Of a DNA stretch of 64,000 bases, positions 37,256 to 50,200 are shown one piece after another; positions within the stretch are counted from its first letter, which is position 1, and every line of letters starts with the position of its first letter. A program made the translations under genes and the position numbers. The stretch spans positions 98,255,381 to 98,319,380 of the forward strand of contig JALJCS010000001.1 of the NCBI GenBank assembly GCA_023055355.1, in the 5' to 3' direction. This DNA is from Agelaius tricolor. Lineage: Eukaryota; Chordata; Aves; Passeriformes; Icteridae. The notes beneath the pieces are model-generated. The model was not told where the DNA came from. It saw only the letters and a program-made list of their open reading frames with translations, and did no database searches.

Positions 37256-39125
37256 CTTGTAAAAGAGGCTAGGATTGAAACATGCCTGAAACTAACTACA
37301 TTAAGTATGTTTCTGAATAGGCCATGTCGACCCCTGGCATTTGATAACCATGTCAGTAAAAAACAGTTTTAAACAGAAAATCTCCTTTGAGGTCTGATGT
37401 GTCAATTGGCAAAGTTAATTATTTTCTCTTACATGATAGTCTTTCAAGGGGAAGGCTGAGATGCCATATTAGAGAAGTTCATCATAATTTGCATTGCTGT
37501 GCAGCCTGTTGCAAGGACCTATACAGGTATTCCATTCCAATGCTGTCTATATCACAGCTTGCCTTGATGCTAAACACTTAAAATAAATCATGCCTTCATA
37601 TATATTACAGAATTATTTTTTTCTTCATTGACATGCAATGTGGTACGAATGAAAACTAACAATTACCACCCCCCTCTGCCCAATTTCCAAAGAAATCTCT
37701 TAGTCTGTCATTTTGAAGAGTTAAGAACAGTTTGTTTGGCTCATTAGTTCCAATTATAACACACTGCTGCTGCAAATACAATGACAAACCCTTAAGCATT
37801 TGAGCATTGTAAGGTGAAATTCAACTTTAATGAAGCAGACAGGTTTCTAAGAAAGAGTGAGTTCTACTGGAGACATGGCTGCATGCTTCATCTTTTTTTA
37901 CTTAGCTACATTTAAATAAAAACATTAAAAAATTACAAGTTAGTTACTGCGCCTGAGGGTTCCCAGGAAACAAGAAGAAACAGTGACAAACAACAAATCA
38001 AGAAAGTGATAGCAGCAAGCCATCCAAATCCCAAACTGCTTCAACTCATGGATTTGAACTCTTTTTTTAGTTGAGACTTAATGTCTGAAGTAATTTACTG
38101 AGCAAACATCCCAGTGATGAAAAACTGTCTGATCAACCAATTAAGTGTGTTGACACTTTCACATATATATACTGGCACAATATATTACTTTTTTATTACT
38201 TTTGAAACAAGAGTAGGAATCATCTGATTAAATGTGGATTACCTATACAAAGTCGATATTTATAAATGAGCTACCCAGCTAGACTAATTTTACAATCAGT
38301 GAAGAGAAATATGCACTTTTAGGGTCTGATTCACCTTGTGATTCATTTTGTGTTGAGGAAAGCAAACCACATATCATCCATAAAGCCTGCTGGAGGCCTT
38401 AAGTGTGCTATGCTAAATTCTAGCACATAGACAACTGACATATGTTATAGATTATTATGTTTACATAGATGTATATGTCACTGTTTTACTGAAAGCATAT
38501 TAGACAATAATAATATTTACAGTGTCACATGGCTTTTCCTACTCTGTTACTGTAATTCTGTAAAAACCAAGATGTGTTAAAACCATTAGCATGGAAGGAA
38601 TAATTTTTTTAACCTATAAGCTATTGACTACAAAGAGAAATACCAACTTCATTTGTTTGGATACCTTTTTTTTCTGTTGGATATTTTCTGTGAATCACCT
38701 GTAGTTTACAGATGACTATAAACAATATATTTTTCAAATAAACTATTAGGGAAAAAAAAAGCAACCAAACAAGACACCAGTTTAGTCTTACATAAATCAA
38801 ATTGAATCTGCTGCAGATTAATTACCATTTTATCCAAAATTAATTTTATATGCTTTGCATTTATACAGTGCTCTAAGGAACTTCAAAACAATCCCTATAT
38901 AAAACTACAAACTATTTTAGCATTTAAAAAGTCCCTAGGAGTTTTCTTAAACTTTGTGATGATACATAGATTATGCCACAGTTTTAACGACTGTGTTAAG
39001 GTAATAAGTTAAATCAGAATTGCAATAATTTTCCAGAGAAGCTTCCTGCCATTCTCTTATTTACATGCTAAGCTGGCTCCCCGAATTAAATCCACAAGTC
39101 CTTCAGTGATTCCTCTGACACCCAG
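37256..39125. other. AT-rich noncoding stretch, no gene seen
   Basis: Nothing recognisable beyond short ORFs such as 37387-37581. Confidence -1.
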
Positions 39126-39245
39126 CCTCACGGACTTTGCTGCCCCAAATGTGCTGTGGATGAGCACAGCCACCAGCAGTCAAAGCTGGAGGAACGGCAT
39201 TGCATGCAGAGTAACACTGAAGGACCCAGGTTGTTTAATCAGAAT
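39126..39245 (+). other. Exon-like open segment with strong donor, very low confidence
   Basis: A pyrimidine-containing stretch ending CACCCAG precedes the segment, and the consensus donor GTGAGT follows at 39246-39251. The 120-nt interval is exactly 40 codons, open in phase 0, and begins PHGLCCPKCAVDE with three Cys in a CCPKC cluster. A second frame is also open and ends at a stop next to the donor, which weakens the case. The surrounding 39060-39240 is less AT-rich than its neighbours. I recognise no protein family. Confidence -1.
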
Positions 39246-40776
39246 GTGAGTTACCCTTTACCTACATAAAAACAGTCAGATGATGTTATAAATACAAATT
39301 TGCTATTCTTCCTTTGTTTCTCTTGGCTACATGAAACTTTCTACTTTCAATTTTGCCATACAATCCTCTTTAACATTGCTAAGTAGTACCAGAAATATTG
39401 CCAGTCTTCATAAAAAATGATGTGACAGTAGAATATGGAGTAGCATTTGGTATTGAAAAATCCAGTCTGTGTAAAAATGAGATTTTAAGGGCTAAACTGA
39501 AAAATACATAGAACATTTTTGCAGATGAAAATGCTTAATAAATGATGATTTGAATGCACATTTCCATCATAAATATTATCTATCTAGCAGAGGCGACTAC
39601 AGCAGAGAAAACCTGGCCCCTCTCACTGCTGCTGCACTATTCACAGGACAACAGACAACAGAAAATAAACCAATTACAGATTAGTCTGGCTGCTACATGA
39701 CAGAGCTTACCAGTAGCTACTCACTCATGAATAAGAAGTGTCTTCATGCAAATTGGAGACCTACCACAAAATATTAGTGACAGTCTAGTGAGTATGTCCA
39801 AGGTTCTATGAAGCAACATGTAAACATTTATGGAAATACAGATTTCTTCATAATTACATTTTTTTAATGCACTACAAATTTTAATCCTGATGACTTTGTT
39901 CACTCTTTCCCAGGTCTGAACAGTGAGAGCAAAACACCCAACCAAGGTTGTCACTTTATATTCCAGTCACACTCGGGGACATGGCTTCCCAGTCCTGGCA
40001 TTTCAGCCTGTTGAGTCTAAAGAAGTAACTGTTATTATCCTGCACTCAAAGCCAGCATTTTCCACTTGAGACACAATTCCAAAAAAAATTACTGTCAGAT
40101 GGGAAAAGCATTAATTGGTTTTCCAAGTAAATTGGTTATCTAATTTTTGATGACTTGTATTGTTTCTGTGTGCAATGCTGCAGGCAAAAGAAGTCGTAAA
40201 AGGAAAAAAAAAGGGGGGGAGGAGAGATATTCTGTTACTGAAATATGCACAGAGAGCATTATGGGCAGAGCAGGCTACTTAAAAAAAAGTCACAGTTCCT
40301 TTTTTGTCACTGGCCCTAGCACAAGTGGATTATATCTGCGTTTCAGATTTTATTAAAAAAAAAATCATTACCTCTCTGTTATGAGGAAGGCTTAAGTATA
40401 TTTATTTAGCTCAACTGAAAAGTAATTCCTGATACGTATTGTGTGATTCTTTTGTGAACCATATGACAAATTAATTTTTTTTTCTCATAATACATTACCC
40501 CAATGCACAGCAAAACTTGAGATACAATGTATGCAGGGACCAGATCTGAAATGAATTCTAGTTTCATCACTTTACCTAAGTAATTTTATATGTATATATT
40601 TCCTTCCACATAATCCAAATATCACTTGCAACTTTTTACTGAGTGCCTTTATAAAGTATTTTCAAGTTTTGATTTGTTAATTGTTTAGAGGAAGGACTAC
40701 CATAATAAATCAAATTATTTATTTTCTCTCATATGAATATGATTATTGTGCATGTTGCACAAATAGGACATTATTT
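39246..40776. other. AT-rich noncoding stretch, no gene seen
   Basis: No gene or named repeat is visible. ORFs at 39721-39954 and 40147-40356 are short; the second includes a low-complexity Lys/Arg stretch from an A-rich tract. Confidence -1.
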
Positions 40777-40811
40777 AAAAAAAAAAAAAAACAAAACCCA
40801 AAACAACAAAG
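40777..40811. repeat. A-rich tract (A15 then AAAC units)
   Basis: A15 is followed by ACAAAACCCAAAACAACAAA. It is the same style as the other A/C-rich tracts, with no recognisable retroposon body in front of it. Confidence -1.
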
Positions 40812-41069
40812 CTGGCAATTAAGAGGTCTTCACTGCTAGTTTACAATTTCAGCTATTTTTCAAATACTTTATACAGAAGGAGAAAAATTGCAACAAGTGG
40901 ATCCATTATAAACTATAAAGTTAGCATTTAGCAATACCTCCCTGAGCTGGAAACATAAGGCTATCTGAAAAGTAAAATTATAGTGCTCCCACTAGACAAT
41001 ATAGTTATGAAACCAGTGAATTTACCAGGTAATCAACTTAAAAAAAAGCCTCTTCCAAGTCTCTCTCCC

Positions 41070-41150
41070 CCCAAAAAACCCAAAAACCGAAACCTCAACA
41101 CCCCCGCAAAACCACAAAACAAAGGAACAAAAAAAGGTAAACCAAACCCC
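41070..41150. repeat. A/C-rich low-complexity tract
   Basis: C runs and A runs alternate (CCCCCCAAAAAACCCAAAAA and similar). An 87-codon plus ORF at 40983-41246 spans it and is Lys/Pro/Asn-rich because of it, so I do not treat that ORF as a gene. Confidence -1.
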
Positions 41151-42564
41151 CTACAGTTATTCTATTTTATGCTATTGAATTTCAGTAAATTCAGTGAAAA
41201 AAAATCAAGAAGACAAGACTCAGTTGAAGATCTCTATCTGAAGTAGCCTATGTAATCTAAATAAATTTTTTGTACAAATTGTTTTTATCTACATTTTCTC
41301 ATGGTGTGTGATGAACAAAGCAGCTTTCGTGCTAGGATATGAAGAAAAAGAAATGTTTTTATCTGTGGATATATATTTTTATCTGTAGATTCATATTTAA
41401 TAATACACCTGAACACCAGAATTGTATATCATATGTGAAATGTGTATGTGTTATGTGAAATGAAGCCAAGTTATGGGAAAACAAATGTCCTTTATTACAA
41501 TTCCATATGCATTTTTCACAGGAATAGAAGTGTTATTCATGGAGTTTTGACTAAACTCTAATACGGGAACATCTGCAAATCTAAATTTGTCTGGCAACTT
41601 GAATAATGCAATTTTTATTTCTCTGAAGGAATTATTAAACTGTTGGAGATGGGCACAGGAGAATCCATGCTTACATTTCATTTCGTTGGCTAATTAATCC
41701 CATCCCTAAAAATTCCCATAAAGTGACCATTCCAGTCTTTAGATACAGAAACTGATATAAAGGGGTAATTGACTTATTTGAAGAGATCAAATATTTTAAT
41801 AGCAATAAAGCAATAATATAATTAAAAACTGAGCTTCCAGTTTCTCAAATGAAAAGAAGCTGCTAGTTATAGCCCTTTACTAAAAGGACATTGCTGGAAT
41901 CATGTCAGAAGCAAAGTTCAATCTCAACTCTATGCTAGTGAGAGCCAATATTTTAACAGTTTGCAGAAAGAAGAAAACAACCTTTGTTACTCCCCAAAAT
42001 GCAGGAAACTACCTCCCATTATAGCAGCAATTACCAACCTGGCCAGCTCATGGGCAGCTCATTGACACATGCTGGAAGCAAAATCATAGTTTACTCATCT
42101 ATTTAATATCCTGTGAATCTGATAGAGTAGGAGGGTTTCATGGACAATATCTTTCATGTGGGTAGTGTGTCAGGTTTATTTGATGAGTTATACAGCATTT
42201 ATTTTTTTCTAGTTTATGGCCACTGTAGCATTTACTATACTTAGCCTTCCAATTTTGAAGTACCCGGTCATGAAGACATTTTGCAAGCCCCAAACTCTGG
42301 CCAGTCACTGTTTCCAGCTGATCCAACAGGAGAGACTATTGATTGCAGACAGACAGATTCTGTGCATATTTCCCACTTCTCATATCTCTTTTGACTTCAC
42401 TGGCCATGTTCCAGCTAAATGATGGGATGAGACATCAGGACACAGCAATGTTCCTGCTCTCCTAGGCTCTCAGGAAGGGAGAAACAAACTTAGAAGAAAA
42501 TTACAAGAGTTGCCTGACCTGAATAACCAAGAGCTCAGGACTACAGGGGCTGCAAAAAAAGTCT
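41151..42564. other. AT-rich noncoding stretch, no gene seen
   Basis: Nothing recognisable. ORFs at 41451-41681 (minus), 42138-42326 (minus) and 42216-42422 (plus) overlap or lack motifs. Confidence -1.
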
Positions 42565-42603
42565 TCCCTGATATATGGATATATCCACAGATACTATCAG
42601 GGA
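42565..42603. repeat. Nested palindrome, 39 nt
   Basis: The outer arms TCCCTGATA (42565-42573) and TATCAGGGA (42595-42603) are perfect complements. Between them lies the perfect 12-nt palindrome TGGATATATCCA. It could form a small cruciform; no known element is recognised. Confidence -1.
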
Positions 42604-42792
42604 GATAAATATATTATTTAAAATAATTTCAATAACTTTAGTCTAGAAAGAACTGGAACTGTTTCCTTTCCAAGTGAAGCATAGCAACAGAATGTTACAA
42701 CAAATTATGCAATGTAGGCCTTGCATCAAATAAGAAAACCTCTGTTGTTTAAAAAGAATATTAAAAAAATCAGTTTTTGACATGATATATAC

Positions 42793-42962
42793 CTTTGGCA
42801 AGATTCCAAGGCAGACTTGTGTTCTCCAAAACTGAAATATATGTATAAGCTCCATTCTTGAGGTAAATGAACCTTTCAAGATCTGCTGCATTCCAGAGCC
42901 TCTTCCCAAGCACAACATTGAAGTCAATTTCATATTTGATGACCAGCAGATGATGTGAATGC
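42793..42962 (-). other. Exon-like open segment on the minus strand, low confidence
   Basis: Read on the minus strand, a C-rich acceptor-like stretch (TTGCCCCCAG) precedes the segment and AAAG/GTATAT gives a plausible donor. One frame is open for 56 codons, starting HSHHLLVIKYEIDFN, passing through RLWNAADLERFIYLKNG and ending SLPWNLAK. A stop follows soon after the donor, as expected inside an intron. The composition is unusually protein-like for this window. It has no ATG, and its phases (2 in, 1 out) are uninformative. I do not recognise the family. It could be a real exon, a pseudogene remnant or chance. Confidence -1.
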
Positions 42963-43436
42963 CTGGGGGCAACTGTGGCCTATCCATGCTCCTCCAGCTG
43001 GCTCAAAATGGATTTTCAGTCTAATAAACACCATTGTTCAGTCTCAGTTCTGCAGAACTTCACTGAAAAGATACCATCCCATATTTGTCTTGGAGAACAC
43101 AAGAATTGAAAAAATTAAGACTGAAAATTACACCGTGCATCTGATTTCTCCCTTTCTAAGTAATGAATTCTAGTCCTGGGTTCCTCTGTTCCTGGGGATG
43201 GACACATCTCATGCAGGTGCATGTTTTCCTTTTGAATCTGAAACTCTGAATTTTAGTTTATAGAGGATTAAAATAACGGATCAAAGCACTTACAGTGTGA
43301 TTTTAGAAGATCACAAGTAGCATTAATACTTAGTTTACCTGTAGGTATTGGTACATTTATCTAGGGCAGTGATGAGCTATATGAATTAATTATAAAGAAA
43401 AGATGGCCACAGTTATTCACTGCAGTGAGACTATAC

Positions 43437-43469
43437 ATTATTAATGAGGCTGCTATGCAAATTAATCAG
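43437..43469. promoter_or_regulatory. POU/homeodomain-type motif cluster
   Basis: TTATTAATGAGG is followed by ATGCAAATTAATCAG (octamer at 43455-43462 fused to TAAT). Similar TAAT-rich sequence lies just upstream at 43383-43392. Such clusters occur in vertebrate developmental enhancers, but AT-rich DNA produces them by chance. Low confidence. Confidence -1.
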
Positions 43470-45900
43470 TCAGTAAAAAAAATATATGAACTCTTTGCCA
43501 AAAACTTGATGCAAATCAACATCTGGTTCAGTCATGGAGGAGAGGCAGTCCCATCTGGCTGAAAGTAAGCCATCAGATTTCAAAAAACTTAAAAATCAGA
43601 AAGGAGCCTTTAATTCCAATCTTTCCTATAAGGCAATCAGTCCTAAGGACCAAAAAATTATGATGTTAAGGCTTGAACTACTCAAACTGAAAGATGGTTA
43701 TTATAAAAAAGAAAAAAGAAACTAGTATAACATTGGGCCTGCTGGAAATGTTGTTTAAACTACTGAAGTTGAAAAACTCAGCTGTGCTTCCACGGATAGG
43801 GTTCATTTTGATGAGCTTCTTGATCCCTGAGTTAAAAACCTTTCCAGCTGATGCAAAATATGTGGACAGAAAAAATGCAATTACAGGGCACCCCTGCTAG
43901 AGAGGGTTAATTTTTAAGAGCAATCTGTGATTCCCAGTCTTCTTTCCTGTTTTCAAGAACCAGATATTTGCCCAATCTGCACCCCTGAAGAGCCCATGTT
44001 TTCACAACAGGATTCCTTTTCACCTCAGCTCCAGTTAAACAGCTCACACAAATGTTTTGTTGCCTCCTGAGCTTGATTATGGTCCTGAGCAGACATTTAA
44101 CTTTCATCAATAATGTTAGACAGAAATCCATAATATTTTCTTCTCAGATTCCCCACAGGTTTCAATGATTCCGTTCTCATTTACTGGGGAGACAAATCAG
44201 AGGCCTGGGCTCTGATGCTCTCAATATTCTTCTATTGATGAGCTGGGGGATGTCTAGACAGTTGTTGTGCATCTGTTCTGCATTAGAACACAGACAAGAT
44301 ATATCTTGTATATGTAGATGGAAAGTGACTCATTTAGCTGAATCTTGACTCTTCTAAAGAGAAAAGTGAATGAAGAAATTTCTCTATGTTAATGTATTTA
44401 ACTCCAATATGCTTCCTATACATGAAGTGCTTACTTTTAATTTCAAAAATACAGCACTAAGGAGAAGTGGTATATTGTAATAATTTTGTCAAGAAGCATC
44501 TACTGATTGTTTACAATGATTTTTATTATAAACTTTTATTCTCAGTTGCAATTTCAGAAAGGTTTTTATTTATGTCTTCAAAGATGAATAACCTTAACAT
44601 GTTTCTATTTAAAAAATGTCTTCTGGAAAAAATTGGTATTCCAAAAAAAAAAATCAAATTAGGAAGATAGGAAATAATACAGAATTATGTAATAGTGTAG
44701 AGTGATGAAATTCCTTTTAAAAATTATTCTTCTAATAATTTCTGTCTCTAAACAATCACTGCTTTCAGATGATAGAATGGCCTCATATATCAAGATTCAG
44801 GATTGTGATGCAAAGGATGCTGTCAAACAGGGAGTGGCTTTTCCAACAAAACTACAATATTACTTTTAAATATTGTGCAAATTTTTAAAGATAAATTATC
44901 TATTTCATGTAGCAAGGCTATAATTCTAGCCTATAGACAGAAACAACTTTCATTTGCTAAGTCAGAATCAGAGTTCGTGCTCCTGGTGCTAGTACATCAA
45001 ATATGTTCCTGTGTTATATGGATTGTTAACCTTTAGTGTTGGAGGCCTACAGAAAGTAAAACTTCTCTCCCTGATAGTATCCCTTAATCAAAACTAAATG
45101 CCTAAGATCACTAAACACCATACAAATATGAATGCTTCCAGATTTGCTGCAGACTTCAGGATCACACTTTAAACATGGGTAGTGAAGAGCAACATAACCA
45201 ATTAAGTAACTTTGAGACAAAAGAAATTCATTTATATAATTTTCTATAGCACTGTCTTTAAAGCCTAATCACAAAGTGCTTATATGGTTAAACAAAGAAT
45301 ATAAACCCAGCCTATGACTGAATGGATTAGAAAGCATTGGTACATAGCAGTATCAGACCAACTACATTGGTCCCACAGTTGCTGTAGGATTTAAGTACCT
45401 AATAAATTAGCACCATCAATTTATTTTTCTTCCCTAGCCCTTCCAGAAGAATACTATCAGCAAAACAGAAATGAGAAGGCCTTGATGAAAAATAAATGAC
45501 AAATTCCACTTCAAAATGGATAGAGGCAATTTCCTGTATAGGTAAATCCAGACCCAAACACTTCAGCTCTGCCTGATATTTCAAAAGAACATCTCATATT
45601 GATTATCTCTAGCAATTGTTTAAGAATTGAAAACAATCAGTTAAAATTCAAGTAATTTATGCAGGAAATATATTGAATGTCTGAACTGTGCAAATCTATC
45701 TCCTTCTGTAAATGTCTGTAGTGAATTTTTTTTTTTTCTTCTGCTACAGGGAATGTGCATTATGCTTTAGCTAAACAGAAACATTTCCTATTCTATAGTA
45801 GTGTCACTATAATATTTTCTACATCACACATGAAAGGTAGGTTATTACCATACTTTACAATAAGTTCTCATAACATGGAGTAATTTTTAGAGGGGAGTAT
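43470..45900. other. AT-rich noncoding stretch, no gene seen
   Basis: No gene is visible. ORFs at 43534-43725, 43694-43900, 43907-44131, 44467-44670 and 45399-45584 are short and lack recognisable domains. A 23-nt hairpin ACAATATT-actttta-AATATTGT lies near 44855-44877. Confidence -1.
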
Positions 45901-46087
45901 TTAACTCATTGTCTTATCTCCAAGGCATTTACATTTGCTTTGCCCTGGACACATGAATGAATAATTTCTGATATGAAAATTTCATTTCAGAAAAGGAGAA
46001 AATCCAAAGTAGAAAGGCTTACCTTCTCAGCCCCTTAATTTGACATGTAATCACAAGTTTAAAGACTTAGACTGTAGTATCTTTCCA
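45901..46087. repeat. Copy A of a diverged direct repeat pair
   Basis: This segment is similar to 47068-47267. Shared blocks in order are TAACTCATTGTCTT, TTTGCCCTGGAC followed by CATGAATGA, TAATTTCTGA, TTTCAG, AATCCAAA, AGAAAGG and CCCCTTAATTTGACATGTAA. By eye the copies are roughly three-quarters identical with small indels. Similarity fades beyond the stated ends. No known avian transposon is recognised. Confidence -1.
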
Positions 46088-47067
46088 TTTTAAGGAAGGA
46101 GAGAAAATCCTCATAAAATATTAGAGGATAATGGCAAAATGAATAAACTATATCATGTGGATACATTACAAACACCTACTGTTTTCAGATGGACCTCACT
46201 TTCTGTGCATATTCATTTTCTAGGATCACACAAATACACATTCTATTGGTTATATGACTTTATGCCTTAGGAATTGAAATTTTTCTCTGGTATGTTTTCC
46301 CTTAATCCATCTAAAGTCTACAATCCTATATTTTTTCAGATTAACTACTCACCTAGCTGATGTCATCACCTCTTCTCTAGTTTCGCTAAAGGCTACTTAT
46401 GTTTAATATATCCTCCCTCTATGAATTTAATCATTCTAAGTGGAAATAAGTCTAATCAAAGCATCACTTAAATTATTGGAATACTGGTATGTCCTTAGGA
46501 TAACTACATTTACATTCAGTAAATATTTTTAACCACAAAGTTTCACTGTCTTTTGATGACTACTGGGGAAAAAATGGTTCAGCCATTTTCAGAACAGGAT
46601 TTTAATTTTAATTGCTTGCTATAAACTATAGGTAAAGAGAACAAAAAGACAGTATGTTGTTTTAGTTCTGGATTGCTACTGGATACTTATTTTGTACACA
46701 TGCAACATGCATTATATTAAACAAGCTATACAAATAGATATATCTTTATTGTTATTGAAAGGTCATTGTTTTCAGTCAGCTTGAACTCCAGTCAAGGCCA
46801 ATTCATAGTCCTCAATCCTGACACCATATCTCTCCTTGCACTTAAAGATATGAGCAACCTCACTCAAGTGCCAAGTGTGCAGGGGCACAGGTCCATGGCT
46901 TTGTGTTTTCTAAGTTGAGATGCAGTTGCAGTGGAAGATTGATTTCCCTCTTGTTATTTCAAGCATGTATATAATTTATTTTAAGAATACAATGATACTA
47001 CTTCTGTGAATTTAATTACTTTAAGATAGTGAAACATTAATAAAACAAAGTTAATTATAGGACATCT
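46088..47067. other. Spacer between the direct repeat copies
   Basis: About 1 kb of AT-rich DNA with no ORF of note and no recognisable element. If the flanking repeats were LTRs of an old element, this would be its remaining interior, but I see no retroviral gene remnant. Confidence -1.
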
Positions 47068-47267
47068 TTAACTCATTGTCTTGGCTCCCAAACATTTATA
47101 TTTAACTTTGCCCTGGACCCATGAATGAGTAATTTCTGACATGAAAAATTACTTTCAGAAAATAAGAAAAAAGACAATCCAAATAGAAAGGTTTACTTTC
47201 CTAACCCCTTAATTTGACATGTAATTACAATAAGATTAAAGAGATCTTAGAGCATGACAGCTTTCTA
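47068..47267. repeat. Copy B of a diverged direct repeat pair
   Basis: This is the same orientation as copy A, about 1.17 kb downstream. It differs by substitutions and a few indels, for example extra A's after the TTTCAG block. The sequence following the two copies is unrelated, so this is not simply a 1.17-kb tandem duplication. Confidence -1.
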
Positions 47268-50200
47268 ATGTTTATATCCTAACATGAAGCAGAATCTGGC
47301 AATGGTGGCTGTTCTGACATTCTTCTCCTGCATTTAGTCTTTCTGACAGATCTGGGACAAGATATCTGCTTTTCCAATTTTCAGGTTGGAACACTTCAGA
47401 TTAATTTGATTGAGAATTTTTTATGTGATGGTCTGTATTACTGTCTGTTCCACTTCAATGGAAAGACACTTAAGCTACTAGAACCAAAATTACAAACCTG
47501 AACACTTTGGAAACTGCAGGGTAGAAAGTCCAGGTATCACCCCCTGCCTGTAACCAGGCTTGATCCAAAAGCCTGATGGAAATAAAGGGGAAACTCATGG
47601 CCATGTTGTGCATTAAGAGAACTTCTATGGGAACCACTGTACTGTTGGGCTTGTGAAACAGCTTTAAGAACAAGAATCTTTTTGCAACTGCAAAATCCCA
47701 CAAAGGATTCTCAGAAAAGCAGAAGCATGGGAATCTCATTCTAGCACCGGAAAGCAAAAATATGACAATATTTTGTAAGTCTCCAGGAAGAAATAGGCAG
47801 AAGTCAGTCAAAAGCAGATAACTCCGTTACTAATGACAATAGAGCAAGAATGCTTTGTCTTCCTCTGCATCCTAAGAGCTACACAGTAAAGATTCTGCAA
47901 TGAATAAAAATGCAAAAAAAGAGGCTTTTAATATCATCTTCAAAAAAAAAAAAAAACAAACAAACCATATCAGGAAATCTCCATTTGCTGTCAGTGCTCA
48001 GATTTGTAGCAGTTCAGCATGAAGCACTTTCTTTAAAGTATCAGTGTAACCCTTTATATATTATGCTACAAAAGGCACCTTCTGTTCTACTGTTTACCTT
48101 TCTTTAGGAGTGCCTCCATGTTGGCTCTGTACTTGAACACATTGCCTACTATGCTAATTCTTGAAGAGGATTTTATTTAAAAATAAATAAATGTACTTTA
48201 TTATTCACCCAAACGGTGTTCAAAAATTGAAAACTGGGATGAAATTAATGTATATAATAAGACCAAATTTGATCATATGAGAATCACCTATAGATTTGTC
48301 TATGCAGCAACAGAAGACCTGCCTCAAATACTGTGTATCTATTACCTTGCACATACACTGTGCACTCTGTTTGCATGAACATCGTTCCACAGCAAATCTA
48401 GGCCACATTTAAAAATACATATTTTTGATATATATACATTCAAATATCTATTTTTGCACATGTATACAAGGTTGCAAAGATAGTGTGAGTCCAGATATAA
48501 GACCTAAACCAATATAAAATGCAACAAAATACCTGCTTGGTCAACTGCATCTGTTTTATGTCTCAACCTTGTAACCATTTTCTTACTGCCGATGTTAAGT
48601 ACCTTGGTAAAACATTAGTTCTTTGTTAGTAATTTTGAAAACAGAAGTTTTGTAGATCTAACTTTGACTACAATCATGGTTGTGCTAAGCTGAGTGCCAA
48701 AGACTAGAACAAGTGCCAGGGAATAAAGTTTTCCTATTAGGAAACCTTCAGCAGTCAGGATGCTTATTCACAGGTGCTGATGTAAAGTCACATCAGTACA
48801 GCCAAACTCAGCTTCTAATAGTACTGTTTTTTACATGTTTTCTGTTTAATAGTATTTGTAGTCATTTTACTATGACTTCACTCAGTGTGCTGATGCTACA
48901 TTAAATGGAAGAAAAGAGGACATTTTCCTAACTGGACAGCAGCTGGAGATGGCCCATATTTAGGGAAAGATTGTAAGTGACAGTAAAAGAAAACAGAACA
49001 GAACTACAGGCCTTAATTTTTATTTGCTCTATTTTGTTTAATTTGTGCCATCTTTCCTTAAAACCCAGGCATACATTATTTTACAGATATGTGAAAATAA
49101 ATTGTTTTAATAATCTATTTTTTTTTTTAATTGTGGTCACTGTACTCTATGAGATGTCTGTAGCCAGCTGTGTCCTTGGTTCATAGGCAGGGGGTATGCT
49201 GATGGAGCTTCATCTTATTTACTATAGGAATCATTGATACAAATGTCCACCAGAGAAATCTGTTAGTTCAGTGAGGTCATATTCTGGAAGAATGCACCAC
49301 ATCAGTTTGCATTCCAAAACTGCATATTATCTATACAAACGCCTTTTCATACTGTATTCATTCCATACCAGCATCCTTAGGATACAGGAAATGCAAAATT
49401 CATTTTACATAGAGAAGGCTATAGAGATCAAGAAGTGCAAAAATGAGTGCTCTGTCTGGAAATTATTTATTACTCATCCTTTGTGACCAGATATTCAGAT
49501 GATAATAAGATATGGCATCATCAGATTCCCAGTGTAAGGGAGTCCTGCACCTAGCAGAAGCCAGCTGGTTTTCAGGGAAGATGTGCATTTGGCAGGTACT
49601 AGAAATGAGTTTGCCCAGACTGCACAATTTCCTATTCTGTAATGGTGAATCAGTATAATCATATTTAGGAATAAACATATTGACCTGTCAAAGAATGGAA
49701 ACTATTATGTATGGAAGGTGGAATATGGAAGAAAAAATTGAAGAAGGAGGAATATGGGATTTTCTATAATGGTACAGTGGTCTGAAATCTGAACCCTTCT
49801 AAATCCTTTCAGATACAGTTTGGAAGGGTAAGAGTAATTCAATTTTAATTTTAAATTATTGTAATTTCTGTCAGTAATTATGTTCATCTGGCAACTGAAC
49901 AGCTAGAAACAGGGAGAACAATAAACAGAAATGACTAGCAGCATCTCTCTGAAAGAGAAGTTCTGAGAAACTGAAAAAAGAACGTATGTGGTTTCCTGGC
50001 TGTATTTATTTTCTGTGAGCTTGTGCTCTCTAAAATAGTCTGTTATCAGCAAGCCATTCAGAAGGTAGTTCAGATATCTTACTTTGAAAATGAATTATGA
50101 TTTTATGCTACCTCTACAGTGCAAAATCCACCTAACACGTCTATTAGACCAGCTGTTCCATGTCACTTGTCACTTTGTCTGACAGGGGTGGTCCCTTTTA

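Noticed and set aside
47470..47811. 113-codon minus ORF as a membrane protein
   Set aside because: The hydrophobic composition is consistent with chance in AT-rich DNA, and no family or gene structure is recognisable.
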